Part shown: positions 26,582-33,971 of the stretch, piece after piece | Numbering within the stretch: position 1 is the stretch's first letter | How the letters are laid out: every line of letters begins with the position of its first letter | The notes under the pieces: model-generated | Database searches by the model: none | What the model was told of the DNA's origin: nothing | Seen by the model: only the letters and a program-made list of their open reading frames with translations | DNA from: Candidatus Bipolaricaulota bacterium | GTDB taxonomy: Bacteria > Bipolaricaulota > Bipolaricaulia > M55B111 | Length of the DNA stretch: 33,971 nt | Direction of reading: 5' to 3' | Assembly: GCA_021735185.1 (NCBI GenBank) | Contig: JAIPHN010000005.1 | Location: forward strand, 1-33,971 | Program-made: the position numbers and the translations under genes

Positions 26582-28996
26582 TTATTCGTCTTCGTCTTCC
26601 TTGTTGTTACCGTTTAACGCTTCGTGTATTTCCCTTATCTTTTCGTCCGCTCGGGCAAAGACCGTACCTTCTTCGTATTCCCCGTCTTCGAGCTCTGCTC
26701 CGGCGGGAGTGTCCGTCAATATTTCTAACCCTTCGCTTACCGTTTCTACAGTATATATATGGAAATCACCGGCTTCTACGGCGTCAATAACTTCGTCATT
26801 TAACATGAGGTTATCCTTATTGTCTTCTGGAAGGATAACTCCCTGGTCACCGGTCAGTCCCTGAGCTTTACAGACCTCGTAATAGCCTTCGATCTTTTCC
26901 TTTGCGCCGCCTATTGGTTGAATCTCCCCTTTCTGGTTAACTGAGCCGGTAACTGCGATTCCCTGATTTATTTCCAGATCAGCCAGGCTGGAGAGTATGG
27001 CGTATAACTCCGTACTGGAAGCGCTGTCCCCGTCGATCTTCGAGTAGCTCTGTTCGAATGCGATATTTGCCGTCAGGGATAAAGGTTTGTCGTATGCAAA
27101 TTTCCTTCCCAGGTAACCCTTCAAAATCATTACGCCTTTCGTATGGGTATCGCCTGAAAGATCCGCTTCTCTGTCAATATTTACGACACCTTCTTTTCCG
27201 GCATAGACGTTAGCGGTTATCCGAGCCGGCTTGCCGAAGCTGAAGTCTCCCGTTCTTAAAACGGAAAGACCGGTAATCTGTCCGACCTCTTCGCCCTCGG
27301 TATCGATGAAGATCTTTCCCCGGTCGATATATTCGTGGATCTTATCCTTGATCAGGCTCCGTCGCTCGATCTTTTCATCCATCGCCTTTTTTACGTGATC
27401 CTTATTGACGTAGTCTGCCCCTTCTTTCTTGGCCCAGTAGCTTGATTCTTTTACCAGTTCCGTGATTTCGCTGAATTTCGTTGAGAGTTTTTCCTGGTCC
27501 CTGGCCATTTCGGAAGTGTACTCGACGACTTTGGCGACACCGGAATTTCGGAAGTGTCTGATTTCGGAACTGTTATCGACCTGATCTTTGATAAACCGGG
27601 CGATCTCGCCTTCCTTCTCGTCTTCCCAGTCCATTTCAAAGTCGAAGTCCGATTTCACGTTGAATAACTTCTGGAAGTCCTCCTCAAAACTGTTCAGGAT
27701 ATTATAGATTCTCCTGTTACCTATGAGGACGACCTTGATACTCAAGGGGACTGGCTCGGGCTGCAGACCTTTTGTCGAAGCGTATCCCAGCATCTGAGCC
27801 GGATCTTCTATCTTGATTTCACCCTGGTTAAGGGCGGATTTTAAACCTTCCCAGCTCAGCCCGTACCGAAAGAGGTTCTTTGCCTTTAGCACGAGATAGC
27901 CTCCATTTGCCTCGTGTAGTGCTCCAGGTTTTACCATGGTAAAGTCCGTCGACATCATGCCGAACTGAGCCTTCTTCTCAACCGCACCGAATAGGTTCGG
28001 GTAAGTTGCGTTGTCCTGGACTACCACTGGAGCACCATCGGTATCGCCGTTGTTGATCAGGACGTTTACTCTGTATTTGACGAACTGGTCCTGAGCGGAA
28101 GCGAGCTGGGCCATCCCACCGGGTTGATTACCGGCATTCTGATTTGTGAAGTCGTCAATATTTTCCAGAATGTCTTCTTTTACGTTATGAAGGTATTCGA
28201 CTGCTTTTTCTTTGTCCTTGTACTTTTCTTCCAGCTTGCGTAACATCGGATCCAGGAGAAACGAAATAGCTTCTTTTTTCAGGTTCTGGATTTTTTCGTT
28301 TCTTTCTTCCTCTGCCTCCATTACCTTTTCCATAGTTTCCTGTATCCTGTCCTGTAGCTCTTCCTGCCGATCTTCAATTTCTTCCCTTTTTTCGTCTTCC
28401 ATCTCACTGAATGCCTGTTGATCCATCGGCTCCCCGTTTTCTCCCTTGGGGACGGTATTAAGCCCGAATGGGGTACGTTGAAGGATGAATCCTTTCTCGG
28501 AAGCCTCCTCTTCCAGTTTCTCGAAGAGGGCCTGTTTCTTCTGGTTGAAGTTCTGGTCTATCGCTTCCTTGCGCTTTTTGTATTCTCCAGTTTCGAAAGT
28601 ATCGGATACTCCATCCTCAAGGTGTTCTATCAGTTCGTCCATATCCTCCTGAAATTCACAACCCTTCCCGGCTTCCAGTCTAAGGTACTGGGGACGATCA
28701 GGATTGTCGAAATTATGGATGTAACATATATCAGGTGGAGTATCTTCTTCCTTGCTTGTTCTATTCAGGAATTTATTTATCGCAGAGTTCTTCCCAGTGC
28801 CGGGTTGTCCCGCGACGTAAATATTATAACGGTTCTCGTCGTCCTTTACTCCCAGGCCAAGCTCTATCGCATCCAGAGCACGATCCTGCCCAATTATCTC
28901 TTTTAATGGTTCCAGCTCTTCCGTGGTGTCAAAAGAAAAATCATCTGGTGAACAAGTCCTTCTCAAATCAGAAATTCCAAGTTTTCTTGTCATCAT
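26582..28996 (-). CDS. Lon-like ATP-dependent protease (S16 peptidase with AAA_32-type ATPase)
   Basis: EEVGQITGLSVLRTGDFSFGKPARITANVYAGKEGVVNIDREADLSGDTHTKGVMILKGYL...KIDGDSASSTELYAILSSLADLEINQGIAVTGSVNQKGEIQPIGGAKEKIEGYYE (Ser/Lys dyad); N-terminal AGQPGTGKNS. Start set by GAGGAGG. Confidence 0.93.
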   Translation of the reverse strand: MMTRKLGISDLRRTCSPDDFSFDTTEELEPLKEIIGQDRALDAIELGLGVKDDENRYNIYVAGQPGTGKNSAINKFLNRTSKEEDTPPDICYIHNFDNPDRPQYLRLEAGKGCEFQEDMDELIEHLEDGVSDTFETGEYKKRKEAIDQNFNQKKQALFEKLEEEASEKGFILQRTPFGLNTVPKGENGEPMDQQAFSEMEDEKREEIEDRQEELQDRIQETMEKVMEAEEERNEKIQNLKKEAISFLLDPMLRKLEEKYKDKEKAVEYLHNVKEDILENIDDFTNQNAGNQPGGMAQLASAQDQFVKYRVNVLINNGDTDGAPVVVQDNATYPNLFGAVEKKAQFGMMSTDFTMVKPGALHEANGGYLVLKAKNLFRYGLSWEGLKSALNQGEIKIEDPAQMLGYASTKGLQPEPVPLSIKVVLIGNRRIYNILNSFEEDFQKLFNVKSDFDFEMDWEDEKEGEIARFIKDQVDNSSEIRHFRNSGVAKVVEYTSEMARDQEKLSTKFSEITELVKESSYWAKKEGADYVNKDHVKKAMDEKIERRSLIKDKIHEYIDRGKIFIDTEGEEVGQITGLSVLRTGDFSFGKPARITANVYAGKEGVVNIDREADLSGDTHTKGVMILKGYLGRKFAYDKPLSLTANIAFEQSYSKIDGDSASSTELYAILSSLADLEINQGIAVTGSVNQKGEIQPIGGAKEKIEGYYEVCKAQGLTGDQGVILPEDNKDNLMLNDEVIDAVEAGDFHIYTVETVSEGLEILTDTPAGAELEDGEYEEGTVFARADEKIREIHEALNGNNKEDEDE

Positions 28997-29051
28997 CAGT
29001 CCTCCTCTGAGCAATGTTAAAGGAGCGTATAGATCAGTTCAATTGGGTAAA

Positions 29052-30374
29052 TTAGCTTTTCCTTACTACGTTAACATCGTCCAGCCTCAGAGCCGGCGCA
29101 AACAATCCACCACCTACCCACTCGGCTTCTTTCCCCAGTTCGAGGTTTTGTTTTAACAGTTTGTAGACGTTACCTGCTATCATTGTATCCTTTACTTTTC
29201 CGGTAATCGCTCCATCTTCTACTTTGTAAGCCACCGAAACGTTGTTAGAGAATTCCCCCGACAGTACGTTCCCCTGGCCGAGCCCCAGCACCTGATCCAC
29301 GACGAGCCCCCTGTCTATATCGGAAATCATTTCTCCAAACTTTTTTTCGCCGGAAGCAATCGTTAGAGTAGTCGGGCTGATTCCGGGAGCGGATCTAAAG
29401 TCGGAACCTCCGAGTAGGCCACCCTTGAGACCGTTTCCCGTCGGTTCTTTGCCGGCTCGGCTTGCCGTTTGAAGGTCATAAAGGAAGTTCTTAACCTCAC
29501 CTCTGGATATCAGGTCTACCTTTTCAATTGGGGTCCCTTCGTCGTCGAAACTTCTCCTTGTGGGAGACCCTTTCATCGAACCGTAATCGGAAATAGTTAA
29601 CTCTTCGGCAAAAGCCTTTTCTCCAAGGCTCCCTTCCATGGGTGAAGTGCCCTGGAATACGTGTTTTCCGTTAAATCCGGCCAGAAGGGGTACCAGTAGA
29701 ACGAGTGTCCCTCTCGGAGTCAATATTACCGGATAGCTCCCGCTCTCGAGCCTGGTTTCTCTCTCCGCCCATTTAAGTTTTTGAATTGCCCTTTCAGTCG
29801 GTTTTTCAACGTCGAACTGGTCCAGCTTTTGCCCGACGGAGGATTCGTGGAAAGTAAAGATATCTTCGTTACCAACTTTTTTTATTTCCAGACTGAGCGA
29901 TAGTTTCGTTCTGTCCCCGTCCACCTCAAGGCCGTTGCTACTTGCTAAACTGGTCTGAGAGACGGATTTTGACAGGTCGAGATTTACTTCGAGGTCAGAA
30001 TCGAATTGGTGAAGCCGTTCTATAACCTCTTCCCCCTGTTTTATCAGGTCGTTAGCTTCCAGTTCAGCTATTTCCCGATCGAAGGTATTTACTTCTTCCA
30101 GATCTATCTGACCGGGAAATTCGAAATCGGCCTCCTCGCCGAAGTTTGCCGTCTCTAAAGCATGATCAACCACTTCTGTCAGGTTCTCCGGGTCAGTTGT
30201 CGTGGAAAACCCAAGCTTCCCTCCATCGATGACTCTGAGAGCTGCCCCCGTAGTTTCCACGTGTTTGACCGATTCGAGTTCCCCCGAACTGAACTTGACC
30301 GGTATGGAATTTCCCTTTACCTCGTAAACCTCGGCACTATCCGCTTTTTTTCCTGCTGTTTCTAATAGTTTCAT
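29052..30374 (-). CDS. pmbA: TldD/PmbA family protein, TldE-type subunit
   Basis: YPVILTPRGTLVLLVPLLAGFNGKHVFQGTSPMEGSLGEKAFAEELTI, VKNFLYDLQTASRAGKEPTGNG, no HExxxH; directly follows tldD. Confidence 0.92.
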   Translation of the reverse strand: MKLLETAGKKADSAEVYEVKGNSIPVKFSSGELESVKHVETTGAALRVIDGGKLGFSTTTDPENLTEVVDHALETANFGEEADFEFPGQIDLEEVNTFDREIAELEANDLIKQGEEVIERLHQFDSDLEVNLDLSKSVSQTSLASSNGLEVDGDRTKLSLSLEIKKVGNEDIFTFHESSVGQKLDQFDVEKPTERAIQKLKWAERETRLESGSYPVILTPRGTLVLLVPLLAGFNGKHVFQGTSPMEGSLGEKAFAEELTISDYGSMKGSPTRRSFDDEGTPIEKVDLISRGEVKNFLYDLQTASRAGKEPTGNGLKGGLLGGSDFRSAPGISPTTLTIASGEKKFGEMISDIDRGLVVDQVLGLGQGNVLSGEFSNNVSVAYKVEDGAITGKVKDTMIAGNVYKLLKQNLELGKEAEWVGGGLFAPALRLDDVNVVRKS

Positions 30375-31750
30375 TATCTTCCTCCTATCGTGACGTCCTC
30401 GATCCGAATATGAGGAGCACCGTCAGTAACCGGTAACGGCATCTGGCCGCCTTTGCCACAGCCACCGGCGGAGCCGATAATATCTAGATCATCACCTATT
30501 CCGGTAATATTCTCTAGAGATTTAAATATATTGCCGGTCAGGACCACGTCTCGAACCATGGGTCCTATCTCTCCGTTCTCGATGATCCTCCCGTGTCCGG
30601 CGCTAAAGGTAAACTGTTCCAGCTGGGTCTGCCCCCCATAAGCGTCTTTAGCGAAGATGCCGTGGTCTATCGAGCTTATTAGCTCCTCGAAAGTTTTGTC
30701 GCCACCTTCGATATAGGTATTGGTCATCCGGACAATAGGTTCATGGCGGTAGGAGATAGCCCTGGCGTTGCCCGTCGGTTCCTGTCCCATCTTTTTTGCC
30801 GTTTCCCGCGAATGGAGAAAGCTGTTCAACTTGCCGTCCTTGATCAGGTACGTTTTCTTCCTCCGGACGCCTTCATCGTCAAAGGGCAGGTTGCCCCGTC
30901 TTCCCTCGATGAAGCCCTCGTCCACCACGTTTAAGTTCTCGGGACCGAATTGTCTCCCCAGCGTCATTATATCCTGAAGCCGGTCGTTTTTGTAAAAATG
31001 GTCTGCCTCACACAGGTGTCCAAAAGCCTCGTGGATAAACACTCCGGCCAGTTCCGGGTTGAGCAAGACCGTATATTGCCCACCGTCCACCGGTTCCGCA
31101 GATAAAAGAGAGACGGCCCCTGATGCCACTTCTTCGGCCATTTCGTCTCTGTCCAGGACTAATTCGAAACCACTTGCCTCCCCGATAGTGTCGTGAGCGG
31201 TTTGAATATTGTTTTTCTCCCCTCGCGCTATTGCCACAAGGGCCAGGGTGACGTCGGGAACTTCCTGGTATAACTCCGTTCCCTCGGAATTCAGGTATGT
31301 GAGTTCTCTGAAGGAATCACTGTAAACTGCTCTTGTCGATTCTATTCGCCCGTCGTGATCCAGCATCGTCCTGTTATAGTCTTTTACAACGTCGCGTTTC
31401 TCCTCGAGGGGAATTTCTCTGACGTCTTTTTTTTGCTCCGATATTACTTCCTCTTTCTGGGGCTGAACTTCGGCCAGTTCTATTCTCTCATCCATGCTGG
31501 AAGCAACTTCTTTGCCTATTCTGTACGCCTTTTTTGCTTTTTTTGACAGTTCGTCAATTGAATTGAACGTTGCAATCCCCCAGCCGCCCTGTACAAGAGT
31601 TCGGACTATACCCCCTATCTCTTCCGATGAGTCGATATTCTTCAGTTTTTCACCCTCGTACTTTACTTCATTCCTTCTTTCCTTTTCGATCCGTATTTCG
31701 GTAAATTCACCTTTGCTTGCCCGCAATCCTTCTTTCAGTTTTTTGAGCAA
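30374..31750 (-). CDS. tldD: TldD metalloprotease subunit
   Basis: HEAFGHLCEAD (HExxxH), VVDEGFIEGRRGNLPFDDEGVRRKKTYLIKDGKLNSFLHSRETAKKMGQEPTGNARA, TNTYIEGGDKTFEELI. TTG start. Confidence 0.95.
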   Translation of the reverse strand: MLKKLKEGLRASKGEFTEIRIEKERRNEVKYEGEKLKNIDSSEEIGGIVRTLVQGGWGIATFNSIDELSKKAKKAYRIGKEVASSMDERIELAEVQPQKEEVISEQKKDVREIPLEEKRDVVKDYNRTMLDHDGRIESTRAVYSDSFRELTYLNSEGTELYQEVPDVTLALVAIARGEKNNIQTAHDTIGEASGFELVLDRDEMAEEVASGAVSLLSAEPVDGGQYTVLLNPELAGVFIHEAFGHLCEADHFYKNDRLQDIMTLGRQFGPENLNVVDEGFIEGRRGNLPFDDEGVRRKKTYLIKDGKLNSFLHSRETAKKMGQEPTGNARAISYRHEPIVRMTNTYIEGGDKTFEELISSIDHGIFAKDAYGGQTQLEQFTFSAGHGRIIENGEIGPMVRDVVLTGNIFKSLENITGIGDDLDIIGSAGGCGKGGQMPLPVTDGAPHIRIEDVTIGGR

Positions 31751-31849
31751 AATACCCTCCTTTTCTATGATCCGTTAGAATAATGATTTGATTCTAACCT
31801 AAGTTAAGCGATCCTCTTGTTTACGATCAACTCCTAAGGCCGAATACAA

Positions 31850-32105
31850 AAGAAAGCCACTTCCGTTAGAGAAATCTTAATTACCTCACTCACTGGATGA
31901 TGGCTAAAAGGTTAACCCAAATTACTCTCTCATAACTTTCAACCAGCACTCAGATGAGCTGTGCACTCTGGGAGGAGATTATTCATGGTCATTACGAATA
32001 GTATGACAGCCCTTTTCAATAGACGATTTGTACCTCCAGGTAACTCTTCTCATCTGAGTGCTGGACCTATTTTCTCTTCTATAATATACTTTACGGAGTA
32101 CCCCA
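31850..32105 (-). repeat. Inverted-repeat-bounded element, copy 3, reverse orientation (core 31943-32064; arms 31943-31958 and 32049-32064)
   Basis: CCAGCACTCAGATGAG...CTCATCTGAGTGCTGG, perfect 16-bp arms; reverse complement gives TAGGT-core-TTGAAAGTTATGAGAGAG...TCATCCAGTGAGTGA, matching copy 1 and 2 flanks. Confidence 0.88.
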
Positions 32106-32506
32106 CTCTTTTTAGCTATCACGACAAATCAGCTCAATTCAGGTCTAACTATAATCAATGTCGTTGATCTGGGCAAATTGATTGAACAAAAATAGATAAG
32201 TATTTACCCATATTAGCTTAAACCCCCAGGTTTTGCCCAGTGTGATGAATTAGCTGGTTAATTCGATCTGCCGGGTACTGGTTCTCGTTTTGCAAGAACT
32301 GAAAACACTATAAGGCAGTTTTTGCCCAGGTCCCGTCGCTCTGGGTGGGGTTCTTAACTTAGATAACTGAAGAGAATTTTCACCACAACTTGCCGATGAA
32401 GCCCCGTTCTTTGGGTCGGGTTTCTTGACTATGGTTCATTAGGACTTGAAGATAGTAATAAGAGCTTGCTGTAAAAATTTCCGGTAAAGTTGAAAGAAGG
32501 TTTGTG

Positions 32507-33971
32507 TCATTCGATTGAAGTTTTTGTGAAGTAATTTCGCTCTGAAGCCGGGATTTTTCTCTCGCTCTTTACCTCAAATTTTCCTTTCAGTCTAATATCT
32601 TCCGATGAACTACCAATCATAACTTCGAAATCACCCGGCTCTACCACCAGATCCATATCCCTGTCATAAAATCCGAGTAAATCGGTTGGAAGCTTAAATG
32701 AAACCTTTTTCTTTTCACCCGGATCAAGTTTAATTTTCTCAAACCCTTTTAGCTCCCTTTCCGGCCGGGTTACACTGGCATATTCATCTCTAATATATAA
32801 CTGGACCACCTCTGCACCAGATACATCTCCTGTGTTAGTTAAGTTGCAGGAAATATCAATGCTTTTCGTTGATTCAACTTTTCGTGGAGCTATCGATAAA
32901 CCGGAATAATCAAAATTAGTATAGCTTAAACCAAAACCGAAAGGGTATAGAGGCTGGTTGTCGTTACTCACGTAGCGTCGTTCCTTTGAAATCGGTTTCC
33001 TTCTATAATGTAGTGGAGTTTGCCCCACGTTTTTTGGAACAGTTACGGGTAATTTCCCGCCGGGATTATAGTCTCCGAACAATACGTCCGCGATAGCATT
33101 CCCTCCTTCTTCGCCCGGAAGCCAAGCCTCCAGGACGGCGGGCAGATTCTCATGAATCCAATTAATTGATAGGGGCCTACCGTTTAAAAGGATTGCAATC
33201 ATTGGAGTATCCGTCTGATAAATTTCTTGCATGAGTTCTCTTTGTACACCTGGTAACTTGAGATCAGTTCTATCGTTGCCTTCTCCCGAGGTCTGTCCGA
33301 AATTTTCTTCCCTTTCTTCGGGGGGAAAAAAGCCAAAGCCGGACTTTCCACCTACTACGGAGATAACGAGCTCCGAATTGTTTGCTGCTTTGATTGCTTC
33401 GCCAAAACCTTCGTGCGAATTGCCCTGCACCTTACTTCCTTCTGCGTAAAATATTTTAGCATCCTCGCGGACTCTGTCTTTGATCCCTTCAAGAACGGAA
33501 GTAATAGAACCGGAAGTTTTCTCCCCTTCCATGTGACCACTAAATGCGTAATCGCCAAGTAAATTTCGTTTACTGTCTGCATTTGGGCCTATTACGGCAA
33601 CTGATTCCAGTTCGTCGGACAACGGCAGAAGACCGTTTTCGTTTTTTAATAGTACTATCGATTCGCGTCCTGCTTCTCTTGCTAACTCTTCCCCTTCGGA
33701 CGCCCCGAAATTTTTTTCGATTTTACCTTCATTAACGGGATCCTGGCTGTCAAAAAGACCTTTCCTGTATTTGGATTCAAGATGTCGCCTGACGGACCTA
33801 TCGATAGTGGATTCAGCTAAACTTCCATTCTGGACGGCATCGAGCAGTAATTCTCCAAAACACTCCGTGGTTGGTCCTTCAAGGTCTACTCCGGATTCAA
33901 TTGCCATTACACGGGCTGCCTGTTTGTCTCCTGCCACAAAATGAGTCTTGTGCAGCATTTTTATGCTATGA
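32507..33971 (-). CDS. Glycoside hydrolase family 3 (beta-glucosidase-like), N-terminus beyond window
   Basis: ESIVLLKNENGLLPL, VAVIGPNADSKRNLLGDYAF, PMIAILLNGRPLSINWIHENLPAVLEAWLPGEEGGNAIADVLFGDYNPGGKLPVTVPKNVGQTPLHY, YPFGFGLSYTNFDYS, C-terminal fibronectin III-like domain; frame open to the edge. Confidence 0.93.
   Translation of the reverse strand, partial: HSIKMLHKTHFVAGDKQAARVMAIESGVDLEGPTTECFGELLLDAVQNGSLAESTIDRSVRRHLESKYRKGLFDSQDPVNEGKIEKNFGASEGEELAREAGRESIVLLKNENGLLPLSDELESVAVIGPNADSKRNLLGDYAFSGHMEGEKTSGSITSVLEGIKDRVREDAKIFYAEGSKVQGNSHEGFGEAIKAANNSELVISVVGGKSGFGFFPPEEREENFGQTSGEGNDRTDLKLPGVQRELMQEIYQTDTPMIAILLNGRPLSINWIHENLPAVLEAWLPGEEGGNAIADVLFGDYNPGGKLPVTVPKNVGQTPLHYRRKPISKERRYVSNDNQPLYPFGFGLSYTNFDYSGLSIAPRKVESTKSIDISCNLTNTGDVSGAEVVQLYIRDEYASVTRPERELKGFEKIKLDPGEKKKVSFKLPTDLLGFYDRDMDLVVEPGDFEVMIGSSSEDIRLKGKFEVKSERKIPASERNYFTKTSIE

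Noticed and set aside
28212-29010. Plus-strand ORFs opposite the Lon-like gene
   Set aside because: Low-complexity Ser/Phe/Leu shadows of an acidic, Glu/Lys-rich coding sequence.
6713-32064. CRISPR array or integron attC sites
   Set aside because: Only three widely dispersed copies with inverted rather than direct repeats, no spacers, no cas genes, no integrase; attC core RYYYAAC/GTTRRRY pattern not convincingly met.
1-33971. Specific taxonomic assignment
   Set aside because: Acidic proteins, an archaeal-style AbrB-PhoU and bacterial UvrABC/SD sites hint at a deep-branching, perhaps halophilic bacterium, but nothing in the window proves it.

Overview
This is mostly a housekeeping window with good coding density. 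Recognisable genes, left to right: the N-terminus of a sugar-1-phosphate nucleotidylyltransferase (RmlA-like, cut by the left edge), a MobB-type GTPase fused to a 4-Cys Fe-S domain, sfsA, uvrA-uvrC, wecB, an exported two-HKD phospholipase D-like protein, a secreted PKD protein with duplicated modules, an AbrB-PhoU regulator, a Gly/Met-rich small acidic protein, tRNA-Ala(CGC), a cysteine desulfurase and IscU, a histone-deacetylase-family protein, an MBL-fold hydrolase, a hemolysin III protein, SDR-type threonine dehydrogenase and kbl, lipB-lipA and an lplA-like gene, a LamG-like secreted protein, an HD hydrolase, a DUF4015-like protein, a Lon-like S16 protease, tldE/tldD, and a GH3 glycosidase cut by the right edge. 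The most unusual signal is intergenic. A ~250-bp repeat unit occurs three times (about 6671-6925, 22190-22440 and 31850-32105). Each has a 121-122 bp core bounded by 16-bp inverted repeats (CCAGCACYCAGATGAG). The outer flanks align in one orientation, but the core interior of copy 1 is inverted relative to copies 2 and 3. The terminal stem and a second downstream hairpin both show compensatory changes, and the interior carries a conserved TATAAT-like box. This looks like a small invertible or foldback element family, possibly a promoter switch. No recombinase is visible in the window. All alignments were done by eye, and no database search was possible.
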